From the NCBI RefSeq assembly GCF_001411555.2, contig NC_049905.1:22124097-22188096 (forward strand): DNA of 64,000 bases, read 5' to 3'. The stretch comes from Juglans regia (taxonomy: Eukaryota; Streptophyta; Magnoliopsida; Fagales; Juglandaceae). Shown one piece after another: positions 30,416 through 42,908 of the stretch. The position numbers and the translations under genes are program-made. The number at the start of each line of letters is the position of its first letter. Within the stretch, counting starts at the first letter, position 1. Below the pieces are notes generated by a model, which saw only the letters and a list, made by a program, of their open reading frames with translations, made no database searches and was not told the origin of the DNA.

Positions 30416-30642
30416 GGAATCCGCGAGGTCTATGTATGGCCGAAAAGGCTTTCGGCTCTTGCCAGAGTATTGGGTTCGGAATTCGGATATGATTTTTTGA
30501 AATTGGACGAGACGGCTGCGCTCGAGAGCGTATATGCCAAGGGCTATGCTATTATCTCGAGTGGCGATGGTCTAGGGTTTCTTCATATAACGCGTGCCCA
30601 ACGCTCAGTACTCTTTTTTTTTTTTTTTTTTGTCTCTCTCTA

Positions 30643-30862
30643 ATAAGAATAAATATTTACAACCTCCCAACACTTCACACTTCATATTTTTTTTAATTTT
30701 TTTTTCTTTTATCAAATATTTATTATATGAATAATAAATAAAAAATTTAAAATAGTTTAAAAAGAATAAATTCAAAAAAAAAATAAAAAAAATATTAAAA
30801 AATTTAAAATTTTAAAATAATATGAAGTGTGGTATAGGTTGTATAGCAAAACTCCTCTAATA
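30643..30862. mobile_element. MITE with terminal inverted repeats, upstream of the SR gene
   Basis: The left end has ACAACCTCCCAACACTTCACACTTCATATT and the right end, reverse-complemented, ACAACCTATACCACACTTCATATT: a match of about 20 positions near the ends around an almost pure A/T core. Fragments with similar words occur at 56590-56670. Non-coding. Confidence 0.6.
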
Positions 30863-30984
30863 AAGCTTGCATTATATAAAATATAGTAAACAAACAACGA
30901 AACAAGTCTAAAATGATGCTTCCCGCTATCAATCAACAAAAAATTAAAAGCAATAATATCTAATAGAATGCTATCAAGTATGAA

Positions 30985-32725
30985 GTTGGTAGCGGCTCAT
31001 TGCGCCACCAAGTACGCAAATCCATTTTGAGATCGATTAATTTTTTTAAAGTACCAGCCTTTGTGAATTTCCAGAGTATTTAAGATATCACCAATAATGT
31101 TGGTGATCTTCCAATCTGTAGACTCTCCCTCAATTGAAGAAATAACCAGTTGATCATCTCCTTCTAAAGAGATAGACGGGTAATTCAGATGAGACACCAT
31201 TTTGGTGGCCAGTTTAGCAACAAATGCTTCTGCGATGACTGGGGTTGTAGAGGGGTTTTCTTCAGTTCATATCTCTATGATATCCCCTTATGAATTTCTG
31301 CTTATCGCTGAAGCTGTTGAGGAAGAGGCTCTTACCGCAACATCAAAAGAAATGCTGGTTTGATTCAAGGAGGGGATTTGCCATTTTTGCTCAACTTTGA
31401 ACATCATCTTACCAGTCCAAGCATCAAGATTTTCCTGGTATGCCAAATTCAGTAGGTTTGAGACTTTTTGTAGAAAGAGTTCAGTTTGATTATGAACTAT
31501 ATCATTTCGTGGTCGCCAAATAAAATCTAAGATTAATGCTGCAAAAATCTGGAAATGATGTTAACCAGTCCTTCATGGAGCTTATGTCCAAAGTTGAGAG
31601 GTTTAGAGGCAAGCTGCTTTGACTCCATAATATTCTTGTGATTGGGCATTTGATGAATAAATATACAAGAGATTCTTCTTGTTCATCGCATTATGGGCAT
31701 TGGAGAGAAGGGATATTGGGGATAAAGCTTATGAGTCACTCTTTTGTTGCAAGCATATCACACGCTATTTTTTAGAGTAGAAGCTTGTGGCGATCATGGA
31801 TCTTAAGCTACCAAATTTTATCCATTGGAAAGTTAGGAGCCAGTGTTTGGAGAGTGTTCCCAATCTCGGCGGCAAGGTGATATGTTGTTTTAACTGGAAA
31901 ACTTCCCATTTTGATTTTTTGTCCAAATCAAGCTATTCAATCTTTGAGTGGAGGTTGGCAAAGGGATCTTTAATATTTCTTTGATGTAGTTTCGCTGGAA
32001 AAGAGTTTGCATTTTCTGGATATCCCTAGAGTTTGTGACACAGTTGATCAGATCTGAGACTTTGAGAGACAATGGAAACTCAGTAATATGGAATAGTGGT
32101 AGGGGCTTGAAGGTTTCCAGAGCTAGTATCCAAGGATCTAACCATAACTGACAGGCCATTTGAAATTTGATAGCACATACATTTTTCTAGCAGTGATTTT
32201 GTCTTGAGAATGCCTTTCCAAAGGCTTGAGTCTGTTACTTTCGCCACAACTTGCTCAAAAGTTCCCCTGACTCAAGTATCTCTTGGTTATAAGATTTTTC
32301 CATATACTAGAGTTAGGTTGATTCATTTCCCATCTCGTTTTCGCAAGTAAGGCCGCATTCATATTTTTCATAAGTCTCAATCCTAAACCACCTTTTTTTT
32401 TCGACTGACAGATGGTTTTCTAGGATTTCAGGTATAGTTTATGCTTTTGATCCTTTTTTATTCCCTACCAAAAATTTTTGAAACGGGTATTGACGGATTT
32501 ACAAACCGACTTTGAAATTATGTGCGTTGTCATTTGGTACGATGGAATGGTACTGGCAACTATTCTAATGAGCATAGTTCTTAAAGCTTGTGATAGCACA
32601 TTTGTTTTCCACTCTTCAAGTTTGTTGTTAATTTTCTCTATCATTTCTTTGTAGTTTTCTTTTTTGGATATGCCAAAAGAAGTCGGAATTCCCAGAGATT
32701 TCATTCTAGCCGAAGTTTCCTTCTA
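30985..32725 (-). pseudogene. 5'-truncated LINE (RT C-terminus, zf-RVT region, RNase H)
   Basis: Order on the minus strand: RT C-terminal part at 32704-32465 (SKKENYKEMIEKINNKLEEW, then LIRIVASTIPSYQM), the region between RT and zinc-binding domain at 32159-31890 (DPWILALETFKPLPL), and RNase H at about 31370-30997 (AEAFVAKLATKMVSH; GDDQLVISSIEGESTDWKI). Frames shift and stops occur, so it is dead. The 5' end (about 32725) is cut inside RT, as expected for incomplete reverse transcription. It is a different copy from the relic at 20640-21190. Confidence 0.8.
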
Positions 32726-34980
32726 TGGTAAGTGACTCACTAAAAAATGAGCAGCATAAAGGCTATCCCAAGTGCAGGAGGGTGTCACATAATAATTAGA
32801 AATAAATTCCTAAATAATCTCTTTAGGGAAAATTACTTAAAATTAAACTTGTTTAAAATTGTGAAAATATTCACAAAAAGAAAATAAAAGTGGTGGTATG
32901 TGCAATGAATGAAAGAGTGCAACGGGAATGAAAAGGGCATTAGTCATGGACTAGATTCATATTTTTGAATTTTTGAGTGTCGAAATGAAATGTAAAAGAC
33001 TAACAAATTGAAATTAACAATTAAGGAATCAATTAAGCTAAACAATCTTAATTAAAATTGGAATATGAGCTGAAAATTGAAAAGTCCCAAAATTAAAATT
33101 CAAGGGTTCATCCTTACATTTAAATCATAAATTCTCAAAATTAATCCATAATAATTGTAATGTATATTTAATGGAAGCTTAAAGAAGCGAGAATAATAAA
33201 TAATACAAAGTAAATAAACAGCAAATAAAATGCCCAAAGGTCTAAGTCAAATATCTCAAAAATACATCATAAACTTTAAACAAAAATTAAATAAGTAGTA
33301 GAAAGTGAAAAGAGCAAACCAAATGGATGGAGATGGAGGTGGTAGCAATGGAGGAGGCTAGAGAAGCTGCAGTTTGGACCCCTCGAGGTTCTTCACGCCA
33401 CAGCACTGTGTGCGTCCAAAACCAAAAAAAAAAAAGAATTCAAACTCCCTCTTTTACGTCTCTCCCCACAAAAGTGAAAGAAAAAAAAAAAAAAAAACCC
33501 TCTAGCGTCCTTAGCTTTTATTCCGAAATAGCTCTTTTGTCTTTTTCTTTTTTTATTTTCCGTGTGTTGCCCAGCGTGTAAAACCAAAAAAAAAAACCTG
33601 TGGTGCTTTAATCCAAATTCCCAACACCAAGATGTTGGTGTCTTTTTTTACTTTTCCATACATTTTTTAGCCTATAAAAATAAAAAATAAAATTAGAAAA
33701 GAAATAAAATAAAATAAAATATAAATGAAGAATAGAATATAAAAAATATGTTGTGCATGAAAATGGACATTGTCCAATTAAATTACAAGTTATAAAATTA
33801 AGCATAAATTATGCTATTAACCAATTTGAATCACAACTCGAATTTATTCATCTTAACTATTTTTCCATCTAAAACCAATAATAATGTAATGAAATAAATA
33901 AAATATATTAGTTCTAAATGTATAAAATATGCAATAATTTAGCTCAATCACACTCCCCAACTAACTTTTTGCTAATCCTTGAGCAAAATAGTGAAAATTA
34001 ATTGAGATGAATATTGCATAAAGATCGAAATCTAAACAAAAATAATCAAACACAATTAAGAATTCTCACAAAAGTGACACGTCACTACTCAACGGCTATA
34101 CCCATCAAGACTATCTCAACAATCTTTCGCATAGAATTGAGACAAATGTCTCAGAACTCAAATGTGTGTATGGAGCTAAACTAGCTATGTGTTCCTCATT
34201 ACTAGCCATGATTTGTCATATGATTTTTCAACCTTAAGATTAATCATTGATGATTCTAACTACCTCAAAATTCAAGAGACTAGCAGTTTTCACGCCAGCT
34301 CTATTTTTAAAGGTTGAACACTCAACCCTCAAAGTTTTGGATAACTGTTTCTAGCCCTTAATTTAGGAAAGTTCCATAAATCACCATCATCTTTCTTTCT
34401 TTTTTTCTTTTCCTTTCTTCTCTTTTTTTTTTCTTTCTTCAATTTCTTTCTTCTTCTTCTTCTTTTTTTTTTTTTTTTTTTGAAAAAGGCTCAGTAGTCC
34501 TGCAGTTTACTTTTCTTTTGTTAAATCAATGAACAGTAAATTGAGGAACACTACAAATGTAAGCATGTGCAAAATGTCCTTCAAAATTGTCATTCGTTCT
34601 ACAAAAATCTCACCAAATCTCATCTTAATGAGTATAGCATCCCAGTATTTCAAACTACACATCAACAAAACATGATGCATAAAAAATCATGCTTTGTGCT
34701 CAAGTTTAAAAATAAATCTTCTCAAAATGATTATGCTCAACTACTCCACCAAGATGCTCAGATTTCACAAAATCTTCACATCACATTAATGCAATTTTTT
34801 TTTTAAATATGTGCACACATGCTACCCCCAACTAGTGAGAGACATGGTCCTCAATGAATCGAACGAAAGAAAACAAAGTGCACATGAATAAGTAAGCAAA
34901 GCAAAAAAAAAAATAAAATAATAACATGAAATATAAAATCAAAACAAAACAACAAATAAAATAAAAACAAAACGCAAGTA
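32726..34980. other. Retroelement-flanking non-coding DNA, possible remains of a Gypsy LTR
   Basis: AT-rich, with long homopolymers (for example 34461-34481). The minus strand reads TTAGCAAAAAGTTAGTTGGGGAGTGTG near 33950-33980 and GTTGGGGGTAGCATG near 34830, words typical of sequence after pol in Athila/Tat-like Gypsy elements. I cannot define LTR borders. Confidence 0.35.
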
Positions 34981-37165
34981 AAGAAAGCTGTAAAGGGAGA
35001 AAAAATCAAAATACTTACCTGGAATCTTGCATAAGCAAGATCTCTTCATGTGGATCAAAGGCAATCATAAAAGGCTTTAGACGTTGTCTGTTGACAATGA
35101 AGCTATTGCCATTCTTCAGATTGACAATGTCTACTGCACCGTGAGGATGAACCTTCTTTACAATATACGGGCCCTTCCATTGAGATTTTGGCTTCCTGGG
35201 AAAAAGATGCAGTCTTGAATTGTAGATGATCACTTTATGATCAGGGACAAGATGTTTTTCATGGATCTTCTTGTCATGCAAGGCCTTCTTTCGCTCCTTT
35301 GCCAAGCAGGAATTGTCGTAGGCCTCTCACTTTATTTCATCAAGCTCTAAAATCACATCAGCAACATGCACCTCTGACTTATCGCAATCACCAGATATCT
35401 TGCAAGTATTGAACACATTCATTTCCAATGTCATATTCCCAAATGTGAGTTTCAGTACTCCATTTCGACAATTTATCTGTGCATTGGATGGGCGCCCAAG
35501 CATGACAGACGCCTGGTAAATAGTAGTGGTTGGCTGCTGCATATCAAGAATTACAAAATCTACTGGATAGTAAAATTTGTCTACCTAAACCAGCACATTC
35601 TCAACAATACCCCTCGGCGCATTTGCTGATCTGTCAGCTAATTGTAGCTTGATGGAGGTCTTTTTTAGCTCACATAACCCCAACTGCTCATACACTAATT
35701 AAGTTCACACTACTCTCCAAATCAAGTGGAGCTTTCACATTGCGTGATTCACCAATCAAAATGGAAATGTGGGGAGAGCCGGGTTCTCCAAACTTCTGAG
35801 GAGTCTCGTTCAATATCAATGCACTAACTTGCTCTGTTAGGAGTGCTTTTTCTTTACATTCAGCTTCATCTTCACTGTGCACAAGTCCTTAAAAAATTTT
35901 GCATACGAAGGCACTTGTTGTATGGCATTCAAGAGTGGAATATTAATATTTACTTGCTTGAAGATCTCCTGAATCTTAGTGTGGTATTTATTCTTTTGGC
36001 TAGCTGCCAATCTCTGAGGATAGGGAACCACCGGTCGGTACCACATACTAGTTTCATTATCTATATTCACAAGCATCTTTGACACTGGTCTCACTACCTC
36101 TGGTTCTTTTTCAACTTCATCAGTATCTGTTACATCTTCAGGTGTTGGAGTAACTACTTGTGTGTCCATATACATCTCTGGTCGGGAAACTTCCTTTCCA
36201 CTTCTTAAAGTATGAACGGTTTTCGCTTTCTCAAAAACCTCCCCTGAGACATTATGTACTTGCTGTTCTTGTTGCCGGTATACTTGAAGATTAGGCTAAA
36301 GCTGTGCTGGAAATTTTCCTTTCTCTTGAGTGCTCAATATTGTGTATATTTTATTGATGGTACCCCGCAAGTCATTTATGGTATGAGTGTTTTAATTGTT
36401 TGTGTTGGCCTGACTCTGCATGAATTGCTGAAGTGTATTAGCCATCTGTGTCATACTGTCGTCTAGAGACTTCTTCACAGATGATGGAGGTTGAGAACTC
36501 TGTGCAGCTACATGAGGCTGAAATCCTGGAGGTGCTACAAAAAGATAGCTTTGAGAACTCTGATATGACTGATACTGGTGCTGAGGAGCAGCCTGATGAA
36601 ATGGCTGCTGAGAAGGTGGCGGAGACTGGCCAGACTGATCATTCCTCCACCCTGGATTATATGTGTTGGAGAAAGGCTGATTTTGTGCTCTGTTTACCCA
36701 GTTCACTGATTGTATCTGCTCAAAGCCACTTTCATGAAATACTGGCATAATCAGACAATCTTGGGTCTTGTGATTCGAATAAGTGCATATAGAGCATGCC
36801 TCTACTATTTTCAAGGCCTTCACTTTTTCTATCTCTATGACATCTAATCTTCTAGTCAATGCAGCTATTCGGGCTTGAATGTCTATGTTCTCCTTAAGCT
36901 CATAACTGCCCCCACCAGCAATAGCCCTTAGTGGCTGTGCTGTCAATGAAACTCGATCAATTCAAGTGTTCCATTGTTGTGCGTTTTCAGCAAGATAGTC
37001 AAAAAATAGCAATACTTTATTAGGTTCCTTGCTAAAGAATTCTCCATTGCACATAGTCTGAACAAATTACTTGCATTGTGGAGTGAAACCAGTGTAAAAA
37101 TAATTCACCAAACTCCAGGATTCAAAACCGTGATGTGGACAGATGTTCACTAAATCCATTTTGTG
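34981..37165 (-). mobile_element. Internally deleted Ty3/Gypsy (Athila-like) retrotransposon relic
   Basis: Minus-strand order: gag C-terminal half from about 37160 (CPHHGFESWSLVNYFYTGF, then TMCNGEFF, FFDYLAENAQQWNT, IDRVSLTAQPLRAIAGG), a Q/S/P-rich region, a spacer with a protease-type segment down to about 35370 (VMLGRPSNAQINCRNGVLKL, FGNMTLEMNVF), then directly the integrase C-terminal part (ELDEIK.EAYDNSCLAKERK, LHDKKI, YNSRLHLFPRKPKSQWKGPY). RT, RNase H and the integrase core are absent, so about 2.5-3 kb is missing at roughly 35345-35370. Stops are present in gag and at 35330. It is non-autonomous. The 5' side fuses to a Copia element at about 37155-37175. Confidence 0.8.
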
Positions 37166-38935
37166 CAAGAAAGGAGCGCAATGCTTGGACTCAACCCCAT
37201 TGTCTAAATAAAATTTTTTGATTTTGTGTTGAAACTGGTTTTCAAGCATTGTCTTTAAATGAAGGAAAATAGAACTCACATTTGATATTTTGCAAAGAGG
37301 GAAGAACCACGTGTACTTTGTGAAATGGTCAATGAATATTACATAATATTTGTAACCATCCACAGAGGTAAAGGATGCAAGACCCCAAACATCAGCATAT
37401 ATATATATATATATATATATATTGTAAAGGATTATGGCTGATAAGCTAAGTGGTTCTAAAAGGAAGACGATGACTTTTATTGCATTTGCACAAGATACAA
37501 AGATTTGTCAAGGAATAATCCTTAGCTAAAACATGTAAGAAATTTTGATTGACAATTTGAGACACAATAGTAGAAGTTGGATGACCTAGCCTCCGATGCC
37601 AATTGTTGAGTGAGACACGTTCACCTGCTAGCGCAAGCGGTTGGGATGAACTTGTAGCAACTGGTATTTGAAGTGGATAAACACCATCTTGACATCTACC
37701 TCGAAGGAGTGTCATTCCCGTGCTCCGATCCTTCACAAAAAATTCAAATGAGTGAAACTCAAGAAAGATATTGTTAGCTTTTGTAAAAGAATGCACATAA
37801 ATAAGGTTTTTATGAATTGAAGGAACACATAGAGTATCAGGTAAATTGAATGTGCAAGATTTGGAAGGAATTGACACGGATCCAACACATAACACGCAAA
37901 CCTGATCCATCCCCTATAACCACTTCATCGGTTCCATCGTATTCAGAATAAATAGATAGATTTGATAAGTTTGAGGTTATTGTGTGGGATGCTGCCGAGT
38001 CCACCAGCCACTTTTTGTCCAAGGCACCTCCATTGGTTGCACAGTTTGCAGATGGTGAGCCTTTGGTGAATGCAGGACATTGCTTGGCTGTGTGACCTTG
38101 TTCAGCACATAGTTGACAGGTTATAGGTGGCTTTCCTCCTTTGTCTCGCTTGGAATAACGTTTGTCACCATTGAAATTTCTCCCTTACTGTTTTTTGTTA
38201 TGGAATTTACTTTGATTGCTACGGCATTGAGTAGAGTTGGCTGTTGCAACTAGATTACTAGTAGCAGAGTCCATTCTTTTGAGATAGGTTTCATGACCAA
38301 CGAATAAATCATGAAGTTCTTCAAAATTTAGAGGGTTTTCTCGAGCTCTAATGGGCGCCACAATATCCTTGAATTATGTCCCTAATCCATTGAGAACATA
38401 CAGTGCGATGTCATCTGGCGAGAGGGGTGCAACAATTACTGCAAGTTCATCTGCAAGCATTTTCACAGATTGAAGAAAATCACTAACAGATCGATTGCCA
38501 CGCTGTATCAACGTGAGATCCTCCTTAAGCTGCATAACTTGAGTACGAGACTTGTTGGCATACAAGTGTCGAAGTCTCTCCCATGCTGCATGGGATGTTG
38601 CAACAGATGCAATTAAGGGCATCACAGTCTCAAAGACTGAGGAAAATATGGCATGAAGTAGGAGTTGATCATGCCTGTACCATAACTTGTATGCAGTTGA
38701 TGGTGGCGAACTGAGGTCACCGTGAGACGAGCAACGAGATGTGCCGTCAATGAATCCCATAAGATCGTATCCAATGAGAAGAGTGACAAACTGAGCTCGC
38801 TATGAAGGATAATTGGTAGGGGTAAGCTTCAAAGGAAGTTGGGTGCTGGCATTAACAGATACCAGGGGCTGTTGTTCTGTCAAAGAGTTTAATGGAGTGT
38901 TGGATACTGGAGTGTTTGAGCTGTCGGAAGCCATA
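37156..38935 (-). mobile_element. Truncated Ty1/Copia retrotransposon relic (gag to integrase N-part)
   Basis: Minus-strand order: gag start near 38935 (MASDSSNTPVSNTPLNSL), gag/UBN2 domain at 38760-38374 (YKLWYRHDQLLLHAIFSS, AWERLRHLYANKSR, ALYVLNGLG), a CCHC zinc knuckle at about 38075-38125 (CQLCAEQGHTAKQC), protease at about 38022-37900 (WLVDSAASHTITSNLSN), GAG-pre-integrase at 37910-37446 (NNWHRRLGHPTSTIV), and the integrase start at 37363 (YVIFIDHFTKYTWFFPL, FYLDNGVE). A stop after NYPS and others in zinc-knuckle surroundings make it dead. The rest of integrase and all of RT are missing, replaced by Gypsy gag. A (TA)n at 37397-37422 interrupts it. Confidence 0.85.
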
Positions 38936-38983
38936 GGATCGAGGAAAAAATTTTACAATCTCGTTAGATAAGAGAGCTATCTG

Positions 38984-38994
38984 ATACCATAAAG
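38984..38994 (-). promoter_or_regulatory. Copia primer binding site complementary to initiator tRNA-Met
   Basis: Minus strand ATGGTATCAGA just upstream of gag. TGGTATCAGA is the complement of the 3' end of tRNA-iMet plus CCA (CTGATA-CCA), the standard primer of Copia elements. The matching tRNA gene is at 15249-15320. Confidence 0.7.
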
Positions 38995-38995
38995 A

Positions 38996-39112
38996 AGATA
39001 AATAATTGATGAAAATTGATTCAATTGTATTCATGTGTATCCGTTGTATATATACAAATTATTACAAATGTAAATAAAAAAGGAAAGAATATAAATATAA
39101 ATTATTACAGTT
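38996..39112 (-). repeat. Probable 5' LTR end of the Copia relic
   Basis: On the minus strand a block from TGTAATAATTTATATTT to ATTTATCTTCTTT abuts the primer binding site. It is the expected place of the 5' LTR, and TGTAATAATTT occurs twice in it. The opposite LTR is not seen, so the borders are tentative. Confidence 0.4.
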
Positions 39113-39825
39113 TACGTTATTCTATAAATGGAAAGATATATATACAAGTATTTTGGCCTAAAATCATGTAAATAACCGACGACAATGAGCCGTGATGATC
39201 TGATATTATTTTGAGCCATTATCTATAATATATAATACAAATTCATTATAAAGATGTATAGAGCAATGTGGATGCTCTTTTAACGGTCAACACGTCCGAT
39301 TATATTTGAGTTGAGTCAGAAAAGGTTGCTGCGCTATATATATATATATTGAAAAACATGGCTGACCTTTTCAAATGATTTTACGCATGAGCTGTAAAAG
39401 ATAGAACAAGATCATGTTGATCTTTCGTACCCGGCCATCAAGAGTCGAGATGATCAAGAGTGCATGTAGGTTGCTTAATTGACAAGGTCGTGCGTGCGTG
39501 AGTCACGTACGTCGACCTTGGAAAGACTTGCTCCGCAAGCTTCTTAATTGGGTCTTGCGCGCCAAAGAAGGAATGATTAATTGATCTAGACTTCCAATTA
39601 ATTCTAGTAACACCCACACCAAATTAATTAATTAAATACTTCTCAACTAGTTTTTATTTTCTACGTCAAATTGGTACTTCCGTATGTAACAGGCCACCTA
39701 GCCATTCAGAATTAATATTTTTTTATTTTTGAGTAACAGACAATCATGAGAATTAAAGCTAGCTAGCTAGCATATTATTAATTACTTTGTAAGAGTACTA
39801 CTACTTTTGCGTTTTCTTTTCACCT
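39113..39825. other. Intergenic DNA with a palindrome
   Basis: No coding frame. Holds a near-perfect palindrome at 39484-39519 (see findings). Confidence 0.5.
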
Positions 39826-39827
39826 GA

Positions 39828-40190
39828 AACTAGGTTTTGTTTGTTTTTAAAAAATATTTTATTTTATTTTATTTAATTATTATAATTTTTTTAATTCTTA
39901 ATATTAAATAAAATAAATAATTTAATTTTTTTAAATCTAAAATAAAAATAATATTAAAAAATATATTTTAATAATATTTTATTTTATTTTTTAATTTTAA
40001 TCTCAATTAATCTCATCTTATCTTATTTGTAAAAATAAACGAGAAAGGTCCGATTTAGATTCATAATTCATCTCAACTCATCTCACTACTATTTATCAAT
40101 TTTAATTTATAAATTTTATTACTATTCATAATCCATTTTATTACTATTTATAATTCATCTCAATTCATTTCGAATTTAAACGAGACTACT
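39828..40190. mobile_element. Two adjacent MITE-family copies
   Basis: 39828-40045 runs from GTTTGTTTTTAAAAAATATTT to AATCTCATCTTATCTTATTTG with an A/T core of ATATTTTATTTTATTTTTTAAT type. 40050-40190 runs TTTAGATTCATAATTCATCTC ... AATTCATTTCGAATTTAAACGAGAC, a second partial copy. Both share the CATCTCAACTCATCTCA and TTACTATTTATAATTCATC words of the window-wide MITE family. Confidence 0.55.
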
Positions 40191-42490
40191 TTTACCTTTT
40201 GATTCTCGGACTAAAGTACGTACGTAGTAGTACTGCCACACAACACGACGTACGTACACATGAAAAAAATTAATTCATGTTATTAAGTCCTAACATTATA
40301 TTATATGTTTTGGAAAATACTACTTTCACATAAAATTTAATACTTGTACCGAATTATTTCTTTTTTAATTTTTTAACTTAACAATTAAAAAAGTGTTTTT
40401 TAATGAATTTATGAATTCTTTTATTTTTTTAAATGCTTAAAGAATTAAAAAAAATTTTTTTTGACAAAAACAACTTTTTACAGAATCGATAAAATTTTTG
40501 GGTACATTTAATATCTATAAAATGTAAAAATAATATGTTTTTTTAAATAAAATTAATTAGTTAATAATTTAATATACATGAGTAAAAAAATAAATTTTAA
40601 CAAGCATCATAATGATAACAAAATATTACATTAATATGAGTAATATGAAAATTAAAAGATTTTGAATAGTTTTCTTAATAAAATATATGAATTGTAGAAT
40701 TTAACCACACTACTCAATGACTTAGGAAGTACTAAAAAAAATCATTTTATCTAAATGATTTTAGTTAATTAAGAATATTATGAGATTTAAATTATATTAA
40801 AAATTTTAATTATTTATAGGATTTTATTCTCTTAAAAATATTTAACAAAATTTTATTTTTTATTTAATGATAAAATATTAGTATTTTATAAATTAAAGTT
40901 GAATTTATATTTTAATTATTTATTTTTAAATGAGATATATTGGTACGTACGTAAACCATAGACGGAAAACAAATTAATTAAGTTAAACAAGACTCGCACG
41001 CAGAGACAGGTACGTATAAGTCGTATATATTATTATTATCATTTAATGAGGCCATAGGCTTCCAGCTATGTGGTCTCCAGCTAGCCATGTTGTTGGGTAA
41101 GGGGTTACCTAGCTAATTAAATAATTTAAATTTTCCTGAATTTTTAGCTTTAAATTATTAATGCATGCAATTAAGCATATATATATATATAATTAACTAT
41201 TTCTGATGAGCGTATTATATGATACTCAGCTGCATGCATTTTTGCTACATTTTAAATAACAATATTCATGCGATCGGAACTGTTCATAACAATGAGATCA
41301 TCATCCTCGATCTACAAAATTAATTAATTAGGGTTCCCCTGTTATAAAATCATCATAAAGCTGGTCGAGTACTAGTGGCGACTGCGAGCGATCGATCGAG
41401 GGATTAAATAAAGTTTGATATTAGAGAAAATATCAAACATATATATATATAGCCTCGATCGAGATCGATCCATCCATAGTGATCATGTTGGTTCAGGGGG
41501 TTGACCAACCAGTAGTACGTAGATCGATGTGGTTGGAAGAAAACAGCTGCCATGCTTGTATGCTCGATCTGGACTCTGGGGATCAGTGGGGACGAGGATA
41601 TTATATTTTTTTCTGGATTAATGGCTCACTTATATGATCCACGTTCATGTCAAAATTAATTAAGTTTGTTCCATAGATTTATATATATATATATATATAT
41701 AGTTTACAGATCATTAATTTGTTTTGTATTTATCATGATGATCTTTTTCTGATGATCAATTTCAAATTCGGATCTAGATCTGTTTTTCTAAAAGAAAGAG
41801 ATCAGAGTTTAATTAAGAATATACAATTAATGTTTGATTATATATATGATCATATGATCATTTTTTATAATTTGGCGTGCATGACTACTTTCCGACAGTA
41901 CATATATATAGTTTTATAATTTCTAGGTGTTTTCCCCCCGGCTAATACGCATAGTACGTGCTGCATGCTGCATGTACGTACTTTCCAAAGTACGTAGATG
42001 TAAATTACTTTGATAAGATCAGCAGCCACACGTCTTGATTAATTATATATATAGTGTTCATACAATTATAAGATTTCGATCGATGAGGACATATATATAT
42101 ATATACATGTATGTATATATTTATATCATGTAGGTTAAAGGATGTGAAAAACGACATATATAATTATATTAATATACTCACTATTAATTTGATGATACAT
42201 AGATCAGCTAGCTAGCTAGGGATCGATCGATGGATTGCAGAATTAGATCAGAATTTCTCATATATATGCTAAATTAAATGGTACTGCACGGATATATAAG
42301 CTAGAATATATAAGTTTTTACAGTATTGTTTATACAATGTCAGATCAGTGAATAATAGTGCAAAATTAACTTTGTTTCTACATGATCATCATGTGCACCA
42401 TTTTTGTGTTTTGTTTCGTGTGATCTCAATTAATTAGCAGCGCGCAGTACGTAGTAGTAGTAGTACTGCTCATGATCAATAAACTATCCA

Positions 42491-42529
<39 letters not shown>

Positions 42530-42665
42530 CGCTCATTATGAATAAAAATATTATCTTGGACAGACATGGATCATCATGTATGTATCTTCATGATTAATTC
42601 ATGTATCGAAGTCCTAGCTAGCTAGCTTCAATATTTCTTATATATGACGTGTGATTTATTTATTA
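40191..42665. other. AT-rich intergenic DNA with fold-backs and TA microsatellites
   Basis: No gene. Many GATCGATC, CTAGCTAG and ACGTACGT palindromes. (TA)n at 42494-42527 and shorter runs elsewhere. A two-level fold-back at 41385-41470 is described in findings. Confidence 0.5.
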
Positions 42666-42667
42666 AA

Positions 42668-42908
42668 CTAAATATAATTATGAGTGGTTTGAATTCAGAA
42701 ATGAGTTGAGATGGATTGAGATAGTTTGTAAATAGTAGAATAAAAGTTGAATTATTTATTATATTTTGTGTGAAAATTTAAAAAAATTATTTTGAAATTT
42801 AAAAAATTTGAATTATTTATTATATTTTATGTGAGAATTTAAAAAAATTATAATAGTGAGATGAGATAAATTGAAGTGAGTTAAGATAAATTACGAATAC
42901 AAACGAGA
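42668..42908. mobile_element. MITE-family copy
   Basis: Starts GAGTGGTTTGAATTCAGAAATGAG and ends GATAAATTACGAATACAAACGAG, with GAGTTGAGATGGATTGAGAT at one end and GAGATGAGATAAATTGAAGT at the other, around repeated TTGAATTATTTATTATATTTT. An internal segment is duplicated. Non-coding. Confidence 0.6.

Noticed and set aside
33327..33587. Overlapping open frames with Lys/Phe homopolymers
   Set aside because: Produced by poly-A/T runs in retroelement-derived DNA.
36254..36750. Plus-strand open frames of 70-100 codons
   Set aside because: Antisense to the Gypsy gag frame, which has family motifs.
39186..39208. String TGAGCCGTGATGATCTGATATTAT resembling miR171
   Set aside because: The core of miR171 (GAGCCGTGCCAATATC) is interrupted, and no complementary arm is visible nearby.
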